64,000 nt of DNA. It comes from Batillaria attramentaria. Its lineage: Eukaryota; Mollusca; Gastropoda; Batillariidae. The notes under the pieces are model-generated. The model saw only the letters and a program-made list of their open reading frames with translations. It did no database searches and was not told where the DNA came from. How positions within the stretch are numbered: position 1 is the first letter of the stretch; each line of letters opens with the position of its first letter. Shown one piece after another: positions 13,471 to 28,300 of the stretch. Location: positions 521,001 to 585,000 of the forward strand of contig JACVVK020000340.1 of assembly GCA_018292915.2 (NCBI GenBank), read 5' to 3'. The translations under genes were made by a program, and so were the position numbers.

Positions 13471-15064
13471 GCAGCAGGGTGGGACGCTCGAAATTGGGGT
13501 GACAGGGAAGCAAGACAAGTCCGTTTGCCAAAATTGTTTGTAATGAACGGTGGGTCCTGGGAGAGTTGGAGGAAATCAATTTTTGTGAAAAATCATGGCG
13601 GCCAAGAGGCAAAAGAGGAAGGGGGGAAAAAATCAAGTGGGGGAAGAGGAGACGATCGTCTTGCTGCATGGCCGAGCGGGGATGGTCGTTTGAGAAGGGG
13701 GGGGGGGGGGGTAGGAAGGGACAGGAGGACGAAAAAGGGAAGGGAGGGGGGAATGGGGGATTGTGGTTGGAGATGCTGTCCAACATGCTGATGACGCGAT
13801 TATCCAAGCGGCGATAACTCTCGACCCGTGTCTCCCTCTCGTTAATTGATTTTTGTGAATTGGCAGTGATTAGCCGCGCGGGGAGGGGGTAATGGGGAGG
13901 GGAGGTGGCCGGTAGGGGGGTGGATGGGCCGCGTTGACATACTCAAACATCCTGGTCACCACAAACCACACCGCGTGCAGTCAACATGCAAACCGCAGCA
14001 GCGCGTCTTTTAACGTCACCCCCCCCCCCACCAACCCCCATCCCCCCCCCCCCAACCATCGCCATCCCGTCCCCTTGCCTCAGCCCCATCCTAGGGACAG
14101 GCAGTGGCTTCACGGATCTTATTGACCCCAGCCGTTGGGGAATTGGGACGTGAAATTTGGGAAGGGTCAGGGCATCAAGTGGCCGGGCACACAAGTGTGA
14201 CACGGGAGGTTTGTCATAGCTCTTGATTATGACGGAGTGACACGTGCAGCCAGGGCCGCCCGGTCCGCCAGACCAGGGGGGCTAACTGCGGCATGCAATA
14301 GGCTTGATTGGGGAGCAGCGGAACGCACATAAAAACAAACCAAGAAGCCAGCAAACAAACACAAATCAAAGAGCGAAAATTGTCTCGCACGGCTGCAACA
14401 AGTGATAAAGACATTTTATTGACTTGCTTGCTGAAGGAGGGCAGAGGGGAGAATGGATTTTTTTAAATGGGGGTGGGGGGGGGGGGGCTCATGTTAGGAA
14501 AATGTTGAGCGAAGGAGCGCACTTGGTTTGAGTCTTACAAAGTTGCGTTTTGATTTTCGTTTTCCAGTTAAAGAAACATTTCTATGGCTGTAAGTGTGCA
14601 TGGAAAACTGTGAACAGGCTAATGATTGGTTTGTTTGGTAATGGATTTCCTTAGTCTGTGGCTGCTGAAATCCGAACACCTCGTTGAAATAGGAATATCA
14701 TAGTTACACTTGTTGCATCATGTATGTTTGTACTTGTACAGTATCATATTTTACCTGCCTCCTACTTTCTGTGTTCTGTATCCAACTTTTTTTTTTTTTC
14801 AGTTTTGTTTGTCTATGACTACAATTAGAAACCCAATTTATAATGGAACATTTTAGACCTGGAGAACAAATGATTTTGAGTTTGAATGAGCTGTGAAAGT
14901 AATTACTCTTTTACATAAACAAACAAATAAATTAATAGATAAACAACCCAGTTTCTGCTTTTTGCGCCTGGAATGTTGTTATCAGTCACTGATTCGTAAT
15001 GCCATTTTGGGTTGAACCCTTTGTTTCTGTAGCCAAGACCAGCACTATGTTCTGATTGTTTCAG

Positions 15065-15843
15065 CTCAAAGGCTATGAGACCAAGGAACGCAGCATGGAT
15101 GAGACGTTCCGCCGCACAGTGGAAGATGGTCAGCGCGAGAAGCATGGTAGGCAAACAGACTTTGTGATACTGATTCTCATGAAAAACTTCTGCGATAAGA
15201 GAGAGAGAGAGAGAGAGAAGGAGACTGCATCATGTCTCTTTTTCACTGCAAAATCAGTAAGGCAAGGGAGGCAATCCCGGACTCAGCGGCTCTCCCAAAC
15301 CTGTTTGCAGGACATGATGTACACGAACTACAAATAACAGACCACAAATGCATTCAGTTTTGCTTGTTTTGTCCACTGTGCTTATGTGATCTCAGTAGAT
15401 AACAGATAATAATATCCCTAGATAAATTCTACTGTGAAACAGTTTTTATGCAGGTGGGTTCACGCCCGTGCTGATGGCCATTTGGGGAGCAGTTTTTATC
15501 TTGACATGTGTTACACCTCTCTGCTTTTCTCACCAGAACTGCAGCGCCAGGTGACATCCCTGACCACAGAGCTGGAGGTGGCGAGAGAGGAGAAGGCCAG
15601 TGTAGCAGCCAAGAGACTGGAACTGGAGCGCACTGTGCGGGTATGTACATTTCTGTCTGCATGCTAGTGATGTTATTCAACATAGCCAATCTTGATCGCT
15701 ATGAGTTGCTTGCTGCGAGAATAAGCGCTAGATAAGTACTATTTATTATTATTATTATTCTTATTAGTCTCTCTGAATTGATTTGTCTTATGCTGGAATA
15801 GCTGTAGAAGTAGTCCATAGTATTCCGTTCTCAGTACTGCCAG

Positions 15844-15876
<33 letters not shown>

Positions 15877-16304
15877 TGTTCCAAATAATAATTAAAACCC
15901 CCCCACCCCAAAACAACAACAGTAAAACAAAGCAAACCAAACCAAAACCCCAAGAAACCTGAAACAACAACAAAAAAACAACCAACTTAAAACCCCCCAA
16001 AATCCAACAACTAAAAAACAAACCACCCCTGAACATAACAGAACAACAATAGAACTCATCTGATAGGTGAATAGTCAAAGAATGAATTTCAAGAAGCTTG
16101 TATTGCTGCAAATATTTTGAAGAAAAATAACATTTGCAGGGTATGTAATGATGTACAGTTATCATTTATTTTACCCATTTAGGTTATTACTCTTTTTCTT
16201 CCCTTTTTCCTTTCAAAACACTTCAATTGGTTGTTTGCAGAATTTGGAGAGGGATGTTTCTGAGAAGATTTCAAAATTTGATGGTCTGATAAAAGAGGTA
16301 AGAA

Positions 16305-16353
<49 letters not shown>

Positions 16354-19300
16354 CTTGTTCATGTTGCGTATGCTGGTAGGTTGCATGCACTGCATGCTGA
16401 CATAGTAACTTAATCTGTGGTAGAAGTCCTGGACCAGTTCATGTAGCTACCTGTGGTTAACAACCACGGCTGCTGTGAATGTGCACGTAACAAGAGCATT
16501 ATGAACATACCATATTGTGTTTGACCTGTTTGTTTCTTGTCTATAAACAGCTGGAGGAGACGAGGCGGCGTGGAGAGAAGTCAGAGAGACAGGTGCAGCA
16601 ACTGACTCACGAAGTCGACTTCAAGAATCAGGAGCTGGAGACAGTGAGGTTGGTAATGAGAAGAGACAAACCAAACCAAACCATGAGATGGATGGGATGA
16701 GACGAAACAAAATGCTGTAAATAGCTGACAGATGCTTGGAGGCCTGTTCTTCGTTAGTTTTTTTTTCCCAGTAATGAGTCTCCCAGGCTAGCTGGCTGAA
16801 TTAGAGTAACTAGTAAAAATTGGTTCTCAGCCTATATCATAGTAGGAATATCATTTGAGAGGCTTCAGCTTGGTGAATTTAAAATTATTTATATCAAAGA
16901 TGAGGAAAAGAAGGATAGTTCTACCAGGGGAATAACGCATGACACTAAGAGTGCTGATTTTCACCACACGTGTTTAGAATGTTGATGTGCTCCTGCTAGC
17001 TCGGTCGTGATCTGACACTTGTGTATGCTAATAACAGGAAGGAGCTGAAGGAGTTATGGAACAGTCACAACCAGCTGACGGAACACTCGGCCCAGCAGGC
17101 AGAACTCATCCGACAGCTACAGTCCCTGCAGCACGACACACAGATCAGTCAGTATCTCACTCTTCTCGCCTCCTGTCTTACAGTGTACCTTGTGTCCTTC
17201 TCTTTACCATTGTCGACCTGTTGCGGACATTGAACGTGAAAAAAGATTTTGTGACTCTCAGTAACAAAGAGGACTGTTAACAGATGTTCTTTGTTAAACG
17301 TTTGTGTGTTCATACAGTGTGCTTTTCCTGTTTTTTTCTCCACACAGTGATCAAGACTCAAGAAGACGCCTTTTCAGTGGAGACAAACTCCATGCAACAG
17401 GTAAGAATAGAAAACTGTTTGAAGGTGCAGTTGCGTGGCGTAAAGCCCTAAATAACTAACTAACTAACTAACTTGAAGGTGCAGGAAAACAAATTTATCT
17501 ACTTCAAAGGAATGTTTCTCCATGCAGTATGCTTCTGCAGATTGTGTGGAACTGCTAAAGTTAGCAGATCTTTAGATCCCTCGGTCATGTACGCATTATC
17601 GGTATTGTGTCTTTGAGCGTAGAACATGATGTTGCCTTCAGTGCCAATTTTAGATGAACAGTTTGAAAGTTGTGTATTGCACTGCTGTTTTCAGATGTAC
17701 CAAGACCTCACCACACGATACGAGAGAGCCAAGCAGACCGAAACTGAACTTAGGCAACAGATTCTGGAACTGAAAAAGGTTGGTACTTTTGCTGTATATG
17801 AATAACTGTTTCTGTGCAAATTTAGAAAAAAAAAAAAAAAAAAAAGAGCTGGAGGTATGTACAGGTGGATTTTTCCATGACTCTGTAGCTTGTCCCCTCA
17901 AACAGTTATTTTTTTGCTATTGCTGTTGTCACCCTGATCCTGTACGTAGAAGGAGAGCCGGGGTAGCTGAATGGTAGATGGCTGGACTTCCAGTGCCTGG
18001 GTCGTCAGTTTGAATTGGCCTTTTTCCCATTGCCCTGTCTTTTGTATCACACTAACATGGTTGGAAAGGACCTTAACCCTGGTCTTGCTGAATAAATTTC
18101 TTACGCTTAAAGTGTCCCTGAACACCCATTTCACTCACCCAAACTGTATAAGTTTTCTATAATACATTGTTAGAAGAGCCTAAATGCATACGCGCTGCAG
18201 TATTTGGCGGCGCAGAAAACGTTTTATCAGGTTTCAAACACCAGTACATCGGTACCGCGTGGGCGCAGGCCTCGAAAAACCAGCATCGCTTACGCGCCCC
18301 TCGCGTGACGTCATCAGGGCATCGGCCGCGCAGCGTTGCGAGAACAAAGGGCGATCGCGATGCGTGCCGCGTGCTAGTAGCTAAACACTTGAAAGAGCTC
18401 CGTGATAACAGACCAAAAGTAGCATCGTTTCATTGCAATGGGAAAGATTTGCGCCGTGTTCGGTTATGCCGCAAATTCTGCAGGGAAAAGTGGTGTTAGC
18501 ACTTTCGCTTTCCCGCGGCAGAGACACTGACCGGAGAGAAGACGAGCGTGGATCAATTTTGTCAAAACTACCCGAAAGAATGTTGGCTGAACCAAATCAT
18601 AAACAAGCATCAGGGCTACAACCGCCTCTTTCCGGCCAAGATATTTGCATGGGCAGTTGGAGGAGGATGACAGAACTGAACCAAATCATAAACAAGCATC
18701 AGGGCTACAACCACCTCATGGGCAGCTGGAGGAGGATGGCAGAACTAAGGACTGGTTCACAGCAGGCTAGTATTTCCAGTCATGAAAATTGAAATAGAAC
18801 TTGGAGAGATCCCCAAATGGAAATTTCTAAAGTTGAGTCATACTACAAGTCACATGAGCTTCACATATGCAAATGTAAAGCTTTCAGTTCTAGATATTCT
18901 GCTGTTAGTACTATTGTTGATAATTAGACTTACACAGTGTACAGCATGTACGGTTATTTAAAAACAAAAAACAAACAAAAAACCTTGCTGAGTCATGGAA
19001 AGAAGACATTCATTTTTTTTTCTACCCGCACTTTTGCAGACTTGGCTGAATTCCTGGCTATGAGCAGCATCCTTGACAACCGCTTTCTCAGAAAAAGCAC
19101 ACCGACGTTGTCCCCACTGCACCAAACATCAGCCCTGGAATCCTTCCACCTCTTAATACTCAGGTTTTGCCCTAAACACACAGCATTTTCCTATTTGCTC
19201 ACACCCACTGTAAAGCCATATTACACATACTCATGATATCAAGAGTGAAAAAATCAAATACCTCTTTGGAAAATGTGGGTGTGGTCTTTCAACTTTGTGT

Positions 19301-22300
19301 CCTTCTGAGACAAGAGACACTTTCAAGAGTATGTTTAAATGTGATGTGGTTTCCCAGCTCCCCCCCCCCCCCCCCCCCAACAAAAAAAAAAAAAAAAAAA
19401 CAACCAAAAAAGAGAGATAGCGAGAGGAACTGCATTGTATATTTTGTTTGAATTGTCCTTTCAGTTTACTGTTCCAGACTGGTGAAGGAACTCTTTGCCC
19501 AATATTCTGCTGGCCCGGCACTGATATATGAATCAATGCCAGACCGTTTCAAGAAGCCAGATCCACTGTCGGCTTTCCACTATCACCCAACATCTACAGA
19601 AGCCATGGCTACCTCTCCCAATAATTTAGAGACTGAACTATCACCAGTCATCCTGCTTGCTGTGATTGCCAGGAGTGCATACCTGCATTCCGAATAAATA
19701 TGTCCCAGCAGATTTGGTGGTTCTCATGGAATTGTGTGTTTTTCATACATGTATAATATTTAACAAATGTAACACTGAAATTCAAAATTTACATAATTCA
19801 AAGTTCTTCTCATCTAGTTGGGAAGTGTGGTCAGGATCCTCTCACTCACTCTCATAATTATTATCATTCATGAGTATGTGTGTGTCATAAATACTGGGTT
19901 TAGAATATGCGACAAATCTAGTTTCCCAGGTAAATTTTCTGTTTTTTGTTGTTGGTTTTTTTTTTTTTTTTTACTGCGAAGAAAGATAGCAGTGAGGTAA
20001 ACAGGCACAATCCACAAATACATGTAGGTCTGCAGCAGTGTACACCACCATTCATGCCCAGTGTGCAAAGCATGCAAATATCTTACTTGAATAAGAAATG
20101 TCCCAAACACTAAAGATTTTCAAATCACATTTATTTTGTGTACATTCATCACAAGGTGGGGTACTAAAAACCCTGAAAGTTTTCGCTTTGGAAGGCCTCC
20201 CTGATGGCCTTCAGGGCACAGGATGGGACTGGCACCCGAATTGTCCGGCCCAATACTCCATGGCAACATGTATCGATACTTCCTGAAACGAAATAAGAAC
20301 CTGATACAATTCACACTCAACCACCTGTGGTTCACTTCCAGGATTGAATGAACCATGTGGCATGACAATAACAGTTCATTAATTTCATGATCCGAAGATT
20401 TTAAAGAAATGGGCCTTTAAACTAATAATATGGAACGATTTGACACTTGAGCTCCTGAGCCCTTCACTCTAATGATGTTGTTGTGGATGGGTCAATTCAT
20501 GAATTTGAGAATTATTCTGAAGGGTCATTGTCATTAACTCACTCTTTTTGTGACTTATCCATGGTGCCTTGTTCCTGCTTGTATTGGTAGTAAGCTGACA
20601 TCAGGCTGCAGGCAAACATGGAAAAAATCCAAGGAGCTCAGTAATGCATGCCTCAGTCCCAGTCCCTTGTGACCTGTAATAATAAGGTTTTGTAAACATG
20701 TATGTATGTCACAAACTTTTCAGGAATTACATACTACATGGCAGTAAAATATACACCAGGGTGGGGCTAAATGCTTAGCGTGAATAGATTTGCTAAGTGG
20801 TTTGATAAGCACAATGTACAGGTTTCCTAACAAGTCCCTCAAAAATGATGAAATATTTACTCATCAGTAACACTGTGGCACTGCCTAGTTTTGGGAAGTA
20901 GATGACATGCACATGCTAATCCTCAAATAAAATAACAAATGCCCCTCCACAACTACCTAAATGCAGTGAATGAAACCAACCTTTACCTAGACCATTCCTT
21001 TGGATAGGTCAACCTTGCAGGGAAGCCAGACAGGCCCATAAAACATATTTTATCCAATTCTTAGCACAGTAGTGCCGTACAAAGTAATCTGTATGTTTTA
21101 TCACTATTACTTCTGAAACTAACACGAGAAACTCTGCACACACCCCCCCCTCCCGCGCCCATGTCAATATCATATTGAATCTGCCAAATTCTAACGTACG
21201 AAACAATTACATTCAATGATTCATCACCTCAACATGACATGTTAGAGTGTACTGATTGTGAGCTCTGAGCACATTAAATCTATATCAATGCAGTGGCACT
21301 GTAACATAAAACAACTGCCATGTTGTACCTCTGTTTCTCTGCCTCGTCCCAAATGCGAGGCAATTCGCAAAACTTTTCTCCCTCTATGGTCCATACCCTG
21401 CAGTGTAGACAGGCACACCTGTGAACAGAAAGGAATGTAAATCAGGTGGTCTTTACTTTATTACTAAAGTCTTATGCGCTCGTCGCGAGTGATAGCAAAA
21501 TAGCTCTTGAGATGAACAGATCGCAGTGGTTGAACATAGTCTAACAGTTTCCACAACTGCCATTTTAGTGAAGACTGATGATACATTCTAAACGAAAGTC
21601 GGTCAAAACAACACATGTTCGGAAGAGGGGCGAAGGGGGGTGAACAGGCTAGGTAAAACGAAACACTGATCGATCCAAAGTACTCACCAGTCGGCCGTTT
21701 CGGACAAGGAACCTCCTACAATCGGTTCGTCGCTTTATCCTCAACTGCTTCGAGCGCACGACGTCTTTGTGGCTCGAATTGATACGGCAGAGCGATTCTG
21801 CTACTTGCGTCCGCGTCGGCCATTGCTGTGTAACCCTGATGACGTCATCATCAGCTTCAGCTGTTTCCGCCGCGTGCTCAGCCTTTTGCGCGAACCGGGC
21901 GCGTGTCGTCTGCTACAGCGGTGCATTAAGGCGGATTAACGGCTTCATGTGCGGGTTTCGAACATGCAAAGAACGGCATTGGACTAAGAAATAGCCAACC
22001 TTTCCGCCGTAAAATTTTCAAAATGGGGGTTCAGGGACACTTTAAATAGTCATAGAAGTAGTCTGGAATATTCCAGGCTCAGTACTACCAGGGTTAAACT
22101 CCCAGACATCCTGTAAGGAGAAAGATAAGGCGTGCCAGTCGGGCGTTACATTACGCACATTCTGACGTTGACCCGGGGTCTATCATCATCAGGTTTGTGT
22201 ATTTGTGTACAGGAACTATTGGACCGAGATGATGCAGTGACCAAGCTGCAGAATCAGACAAAAGCCATGCGAGAACACTTCAGTCATGCTGACCATGGGG

Positions 22301-25300
22301 GAAGTTACCTGGATGTTGACTTGGTAGGTTTCTGACTTCTGATGTCGGATGACAAATAATGATATTACAAAAAAAAAAAAAAAAAAAAAAATGTATAATT
22401 ATATTATAGTCCCATTTCCATTGATATGGTAAGGGAAATTTGGGCTGCTTCCCTTGGGGGGTGGGGGGGGGGGGGGACTCACCGCTGTGATACAGTGCCA
22501 CACGTTTTTTCATTTTCCTGCATGCATGGTGTGTGATTCTTTTCCATTCAGCATGAGGGTGGATGCAGAGGAGAGGGTGGAAGGAAACGAGTGCTGCTCG
22601 GATAGTTGGTACAAGCATATACCGGGGAAGAGAGAGAGAGTTACTGTATTTGTATTGATTTCTGTACAGGGGGCTGCTGATAGAAGCACACTGGAGGCGC
22701 GGAGGGACCTGGAAGCACTGCGTCAGTTGGAAAGGTTGGTACCACCGATTAAAATAATAATAATGAGTATTGTATTGGCGCGTTACCCAGTTTCATGAAT
22801 CGGCTCAAAGCACTGCGACTTGAACCCAACATGCACGCTCACGTGAATCGCACGCATTCTCTCACACACTGGACGTAAACACATTACGATCACGTGGTGC
22901 GAAGAGTCAGCTCAGCTGTTTAAATTTCGGAATTATTAGAATTGCATTTATTTTTCAAATTTGGTGGGCTGAACATTTCCAAAGCAGAGGGGGAGGAAGC
23001 CGTAGTACCCGGAGAGAACCCCCGACGATCGGCCCGAATGAACAGTGCCAAATACGAGAAGGAAAAATTCTTTGCCCCGATTGGGACGCGAACCCCTGAC
23101 CTCTTGCATTGGTGACAAGTCTCTTAACCACTAGACCACCGACCACCCCAGACTGTTTGTGTCAAGAGGCAGATTTAGTAGGACTTCGTAAAGAGGACTT
23201 CGCTGAGCAGCGTAACCCCTTTACATGTAAACTAGGCTCACACGGCAGAGGCCGCGAGCTGCTAACGCGCTGCGATTGGCTAATGGCACCCGTAACGTGC
23301 CTAATTTACATGCAAATGGGTTACGCTGCTCAACGAAGTCCTCCTATGAAATCCTGCTAAATCTCACTATTAATGATAAGTGAACTTCCTATCTTGCCCA
23401 GTCATGTGATGCGTGACACAAAAGTTTGCAGAAAGTACAACAGCAACAGCAACAACACAAACAACGACCAGAATAAACACAAACAACAATAAAAAAAATA
23501 GTTGCTTTGAAATATTTTCAACCAGATGCCTATGTGAACTAGTTTATTTATTTATTTATTTATTTTATTTATTTTTTGTTTCTGCTTCTGTATTTACAGG
23601 ACAATTGAAAAGCTGGATCAGTCCATTTATGAAGTGGAAGATGCGACCTTGGATTTCCCTCTCAGCCAGAGGTCTGGGCGGCATTCTACCCCGTCACGTG
23701 GGGCTGGTGACGCAGACTTTGGCCGACTCACTGGCCGCTCTCGCTCCTTATCACCTCAGAGACACAGACAGCAGGTGACGGAGCGCCACACTGGCGGCAG
23801 TCAGCAGGTGACAGATCTACAGAGACTGCTGGACTTGAAGGTTTGTAAATTTTATGGCCTCGTTTTGTCTTGGGGAGCCGGGATAGCCGAATGGTAGAGC
23901 GTTGGACTCTCAGTGCTTGGGTCGTGAGATCGAATCGCGGCTGAGGCCAAATATTCATGCTGGCCTTTTTCTCGCTGCCCGTCTTTGATATCACCCTTGT
24001 GTGGTGGAAAAGGACGTTAAACTCCCTAACACCCCCCCCCCCCCCCGTTTTTTTTTTTTTTTTGTTGATTTTTGTGTTTTTGTCCCTGTCAACCATATTT
24101 TAACCATATAAAATTTTGTTAGAATAGCTTTGGGAAATGTATTCATTTAACCGGCCAGTGCCTTAAAGCCGCAGAAAGTGGAATAACTTGATTTAAGCTA
24201 TTCTTATATGTCTGTCTTTCTGACAGACTTCGTGTAGCTGTGTATGATTGTCAGATGACATCAGGTTAGCAGGGTGGATTGTCTTTGGTTCTGCATCATT
24301 TTGGAGAATTTATTTGCTCTCAGAACAAAGAACTGGAAACAATCAAGAAGGCCCATGCAAGGAGGCTGGAACGCCTGCGAGCAGTGCAACACAGTGAGAA
24401 ACTGCTTCAGGAGCAGCTGAAGACCATGGAGGAACAGCAACTTGTGTGAGCTTCATTAGTTTCTGAGTTTCGTGTGTGTGTGTGTGCGTTAGTGCGTGCG
24501 TGTCATTGTGTGTGCATGTGTTTGTGTGTGTTGTGTGTTGTGTTGTGTTGTGTGAGAGAAGAAGGGTATGCTGTCGTTTGCCAGACCGCATTAACACTAT
24601 CACACGCTTTAGTGATGTATTTGCAACATGCACTGTCTTGTATTTTTTCTTTTTTTTACTTTATTATCCCTTTCGGGAAATTCGGGCTGCTTCCCCCAGG
24701 GGAAGCGTGTTGCCGCAGTGCAGTGCCACCCAATGCCTATCCTATTTTTTTTTCTTTACAATTTTCAATATTCTGAACTTTTTTTTACCAGACGCAAGAA
24801 AAAGAAACCACAGCGTAGCAACCCGCGTCAGCTACAGAGGGAAGACAGCGATGCAGTGTGGAACGAACTGGCATACTTCAAGGCTCAGAACCGCAGTCTA
24901 GAAGTGGAAAGGTAAGAGTAAGGGGTATGGCTTCAGTTTTGCTAAGTGAGTATTTACAAGAAGTCCTGGGTCCCCATGTAAAAGTCGGGGTTAGGGAGTT
25001 TAGCCCCGTGTTTGAGTCTAACCTCAAACTAAACTAGCTCTGCGGGTTAAATTTTCTGTAGTTTTTAGTTTTAAATCAGGAAGCGGGCCCATTCCAGCAA
25101 GGTGCCTATACTGTTATAGAAGGATTTTAGTCTTTCTTTCTTCGCTTCCTTTTTTTATTTAGTTTTGTTTTGGGGTTTCTTTTGTCCTAGTCTGGGTTAG
25201 GCGTGTAGCCGTGGGTTAAATTAACCTCGAGTTTTACATACGGGCCCTGGACTACATTTTAAAGATAATTGATAATATAAAATGTGAATAACAGCAACAT

Positions 25301-28300
25301 AACGCCGGATGGCAAGTCGATATTGCAGATGTTTACTGCTTTGCCAAGACTCATCACTGACAGTACAGTTGCCAGTGATGACCAGCATAATAATTATATG
25401 CATGTTGCTGCATACTTTTCTGCTTACTTGTAATGCTTGTGATTTCATCAGTGGGTTAACCAGGTTGTCACTGCGGATTGTGATGTCGCTGCCTGTTTTT
25501 TAGAGTCAATATGCAGGAGGAGCTGGATGAGCTGAGGGTTCAGGCGTCCATTGATGCGGCCAGTCTGCATGAACTCAGGGTCAACTTGCAGGCGCAGCGT
25601 GAAGGTTGGTTGGCACAGTTTGCAAGTTTTGAAAAAGTAAAACAATTTTTATCACAGTAAAATTTTTGAAATTTTCTGGTATTGGTTTTGCTGTTGTTTA
25701 CGGTTAGAATCAATCAGATGTTCTAATTCAACAGTTCTGCATCATCTTTAACATTTCATGCTTTTTAAAATACGTAGAGGTTTTGATAGTGTATGACAAT
25801 GCATCATGGTAAACTGAAATTGTTTGTTAATCAGCTTACTTGGTTTTATTTTTTGCAGAGTTTGAATACCAGCTGAAGAAACGGGAGACGTTTGCCGGTG
25901 AAAGATCTGAGATTGAGACAGAACTTGTTATGCTGAGGTCAAGGGTAAGTGTTTTTACATCATTACGCAGAATAATGATGAATTTGAGTTACATGTATAG
26001 GGTCCAAAAATGATAATTGGACATTCTGCCTCACAATGTGCGCAAGTCCAAAACAACGTCGGTGTACATGACATGATATTGTTAAGGACATAAAGCGGAC
26101 ATCATTTTCATAATTATGACTATGTGGATGCTTGTTTTTGTTATGCAGATGCAGAACAAGGACGTCCACATCAGCAAGCTGGAGAAGGAATTGCAAGAGA
26201 TGGCTCTTGACAGGGACACTTTGCTGGAGGAGAAAAAGTGGGTGCAGTTTCTTATTTTCCGTGACCTCTCGCTGTACAAGGCAGTTTTGAGAGGAGATTT
26301 CTCCTGACTTTTGTTTTTGCCTTATGTGATCTTTGATACAAATGGATAAATAAACCTCTCACTTGTTACTGAACATATTGTCAAACAAATGTTTGTGAAT
26401 TTCTGTGAATGTGCAGCTTTATGTTGAACACTGACAAGTGGGAGTGAAAATCTTTCTGTCTGTTGCAGGCTCCTGAAGAACCAGTCTAACGAATTGCAGC
26501 AGGAGTTGTCACAAAGCCGCATAAAGGTGGCAGACCTGCACCACGCTGTACAGAGGTCAGTAAATTAAATGTGCCTTTTCTATGATCCATATATAGGGAG
26601 ACGTTTGTTTCTGAACAGTTGCGCTTTTGACTGTCCCTGGACGCTCAAAATAGTTTAACTATTAGATTTGTGACAGTCGGAATGCAACACACTACGTTTG
26701 ATGACTGTGCTGTTGCAGACAACAGCGAGCGCTGGAGGAAAGCACCCACTCTCAGAGGAGCGGGCAGGTGCTTGCAAGGGAGACAACTCCACCACAGCTG
26801 CTGGAGGTGCGAGCCACGAGTAGCAAGCCCGCCCACCGTCAGCCCACCCAGCGACTTCGGAAACCTTCACGGCCGTCGTCGTGTGTTAAACGGGTAAGCG
26901 ATGCATTAGCACCTTGGAAAATTGTTGTGGGGACAGCAAAAACGTAAGGTTCACAACTGTGTGTTTCGACAATGGATAATGATTGAGTTGGGAAGAGGAA
27001 GGCGAGTGTAGCAGCTGACAAAATTATGAGGCTGTGCGACAGTACAATTAGTGTTCATGAATGGAAAAAACCAAACAAACAAATTAAAAAACAAACAAAA
27101 ACCACCAAAAACAACAACCAGAAAAAAACAACAAATAAACAACCAAGCAAAAAAGGAAATGTAGAAAGACTATACAACCATTGCATCAGCAGTGATCAAG
27201 ATCTGCATCAGGCAGTGAACTTGTGGCTTGAACCAGGTAAAGAATGTTGACTTGAACGTCTTTCGGACATGTAGAATCAGCTTGACATAGTCAAGCGCCA
27301 AGCCAGGCCGACGCCACATCGCAAGCGGGTGAGTATACGCAGTGTTTAGAGCATAGTAAATGAGTGGTACACAGAAACGTACTGCTAGTAACAAAACAGC
27401 ACTGTGTGTTGTGTGCTTGAACTGTTGCACAAGCACCGTTCACAGCATCACTTGGAGGCTGTCATTGTGGAACAGCTGTTTGACTTGCTTGTACTAGCAG
27501 TAGTGCACGTTATCAGTTTTACAGTGACTGAAATTTACTTTTAAGAAGAAGAACAACAACAACAACAAAACTATGTAGGAATCATTGCAAATGCTTTGTA
27601 GATCCTAGTTCTTGAATTCAGGATGGTTTGTTGTTGTTTTAATAAACATCACTAACCTGTTTTTTTTTGTTTTTGTTTTTTAAACATTGTCGTAGCACGT
27701 TTTTGCCTTTGCAGTTACACAACACAGAAATACTAATTACTGGAACTAATGTTTTCATTGTTGTTAGTGTAGTGAATGCAATATGCTATTTAGTTGTCAG
27801 TATTTCTTTGCTTAATATTGCATTTTATTTTAGCAGTGCGACATTTTTCAATCAGTAAATTGACTCCCCCCCCCCCCCCCCCCGAAAAAAAAAAAAAAAA
27901 AAAAAATACAACCACAAAAACACTGCATAGGAACTGCTAAAAAATTCAGGCTCAGTGAAGGCGGACACAACCCTCACATCTACTCTTTAAATTTGTTAAC
28001 GATGTCAACTAATTATTCATTGATTGTAACTTGTGGGGGGGCATGGGTCAAGACATGCAGTAGCAAGGAAGAAAGTTGGCCTTTGTGTTACTTTGCAAAT
28101 ATTCCTTTTGTGAAAGAAATAGTCATTGACATTGTCCATAGCCCCTTTTCTGAGTCTGTCTGCACACATAATGTATCCTTAGCAGTTTAAAAAAAAAAAC
28201 AATTTGTTGTTCTCGGATAATAACTTTGTAAGTGATGCTCCAGTTTTCTCTTTCTTATAATTTTGTGTACAGAATCCGCCTGCCAACAAAAGACTTCTCG

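Larger units (their letters stand above)
8753..15064. other. No recognisable gene: 5' intron or upstream flank of CNTLN, part 2
   Basis: Contains the 10066 and 11926 duplications, several microsatellites and poly-G or poly-C runs (9570, 13150, 13700, 14020, 14470). A 153-codon frame at 10943-11404 is Pro/Ser/Arg-rich without any family resemblance. The 3' end is the TGTTTCAG acceptor of the first CNTLN exon seen. Confidence 0.6.

Noticed and set aside
18167..18499. 110-codon frame at the left of the Kolobok-like element as a gene of its own
   Set aside because: It lies in the element's subterminal region, and the THAP-like domain is read in a different frame. No family match.
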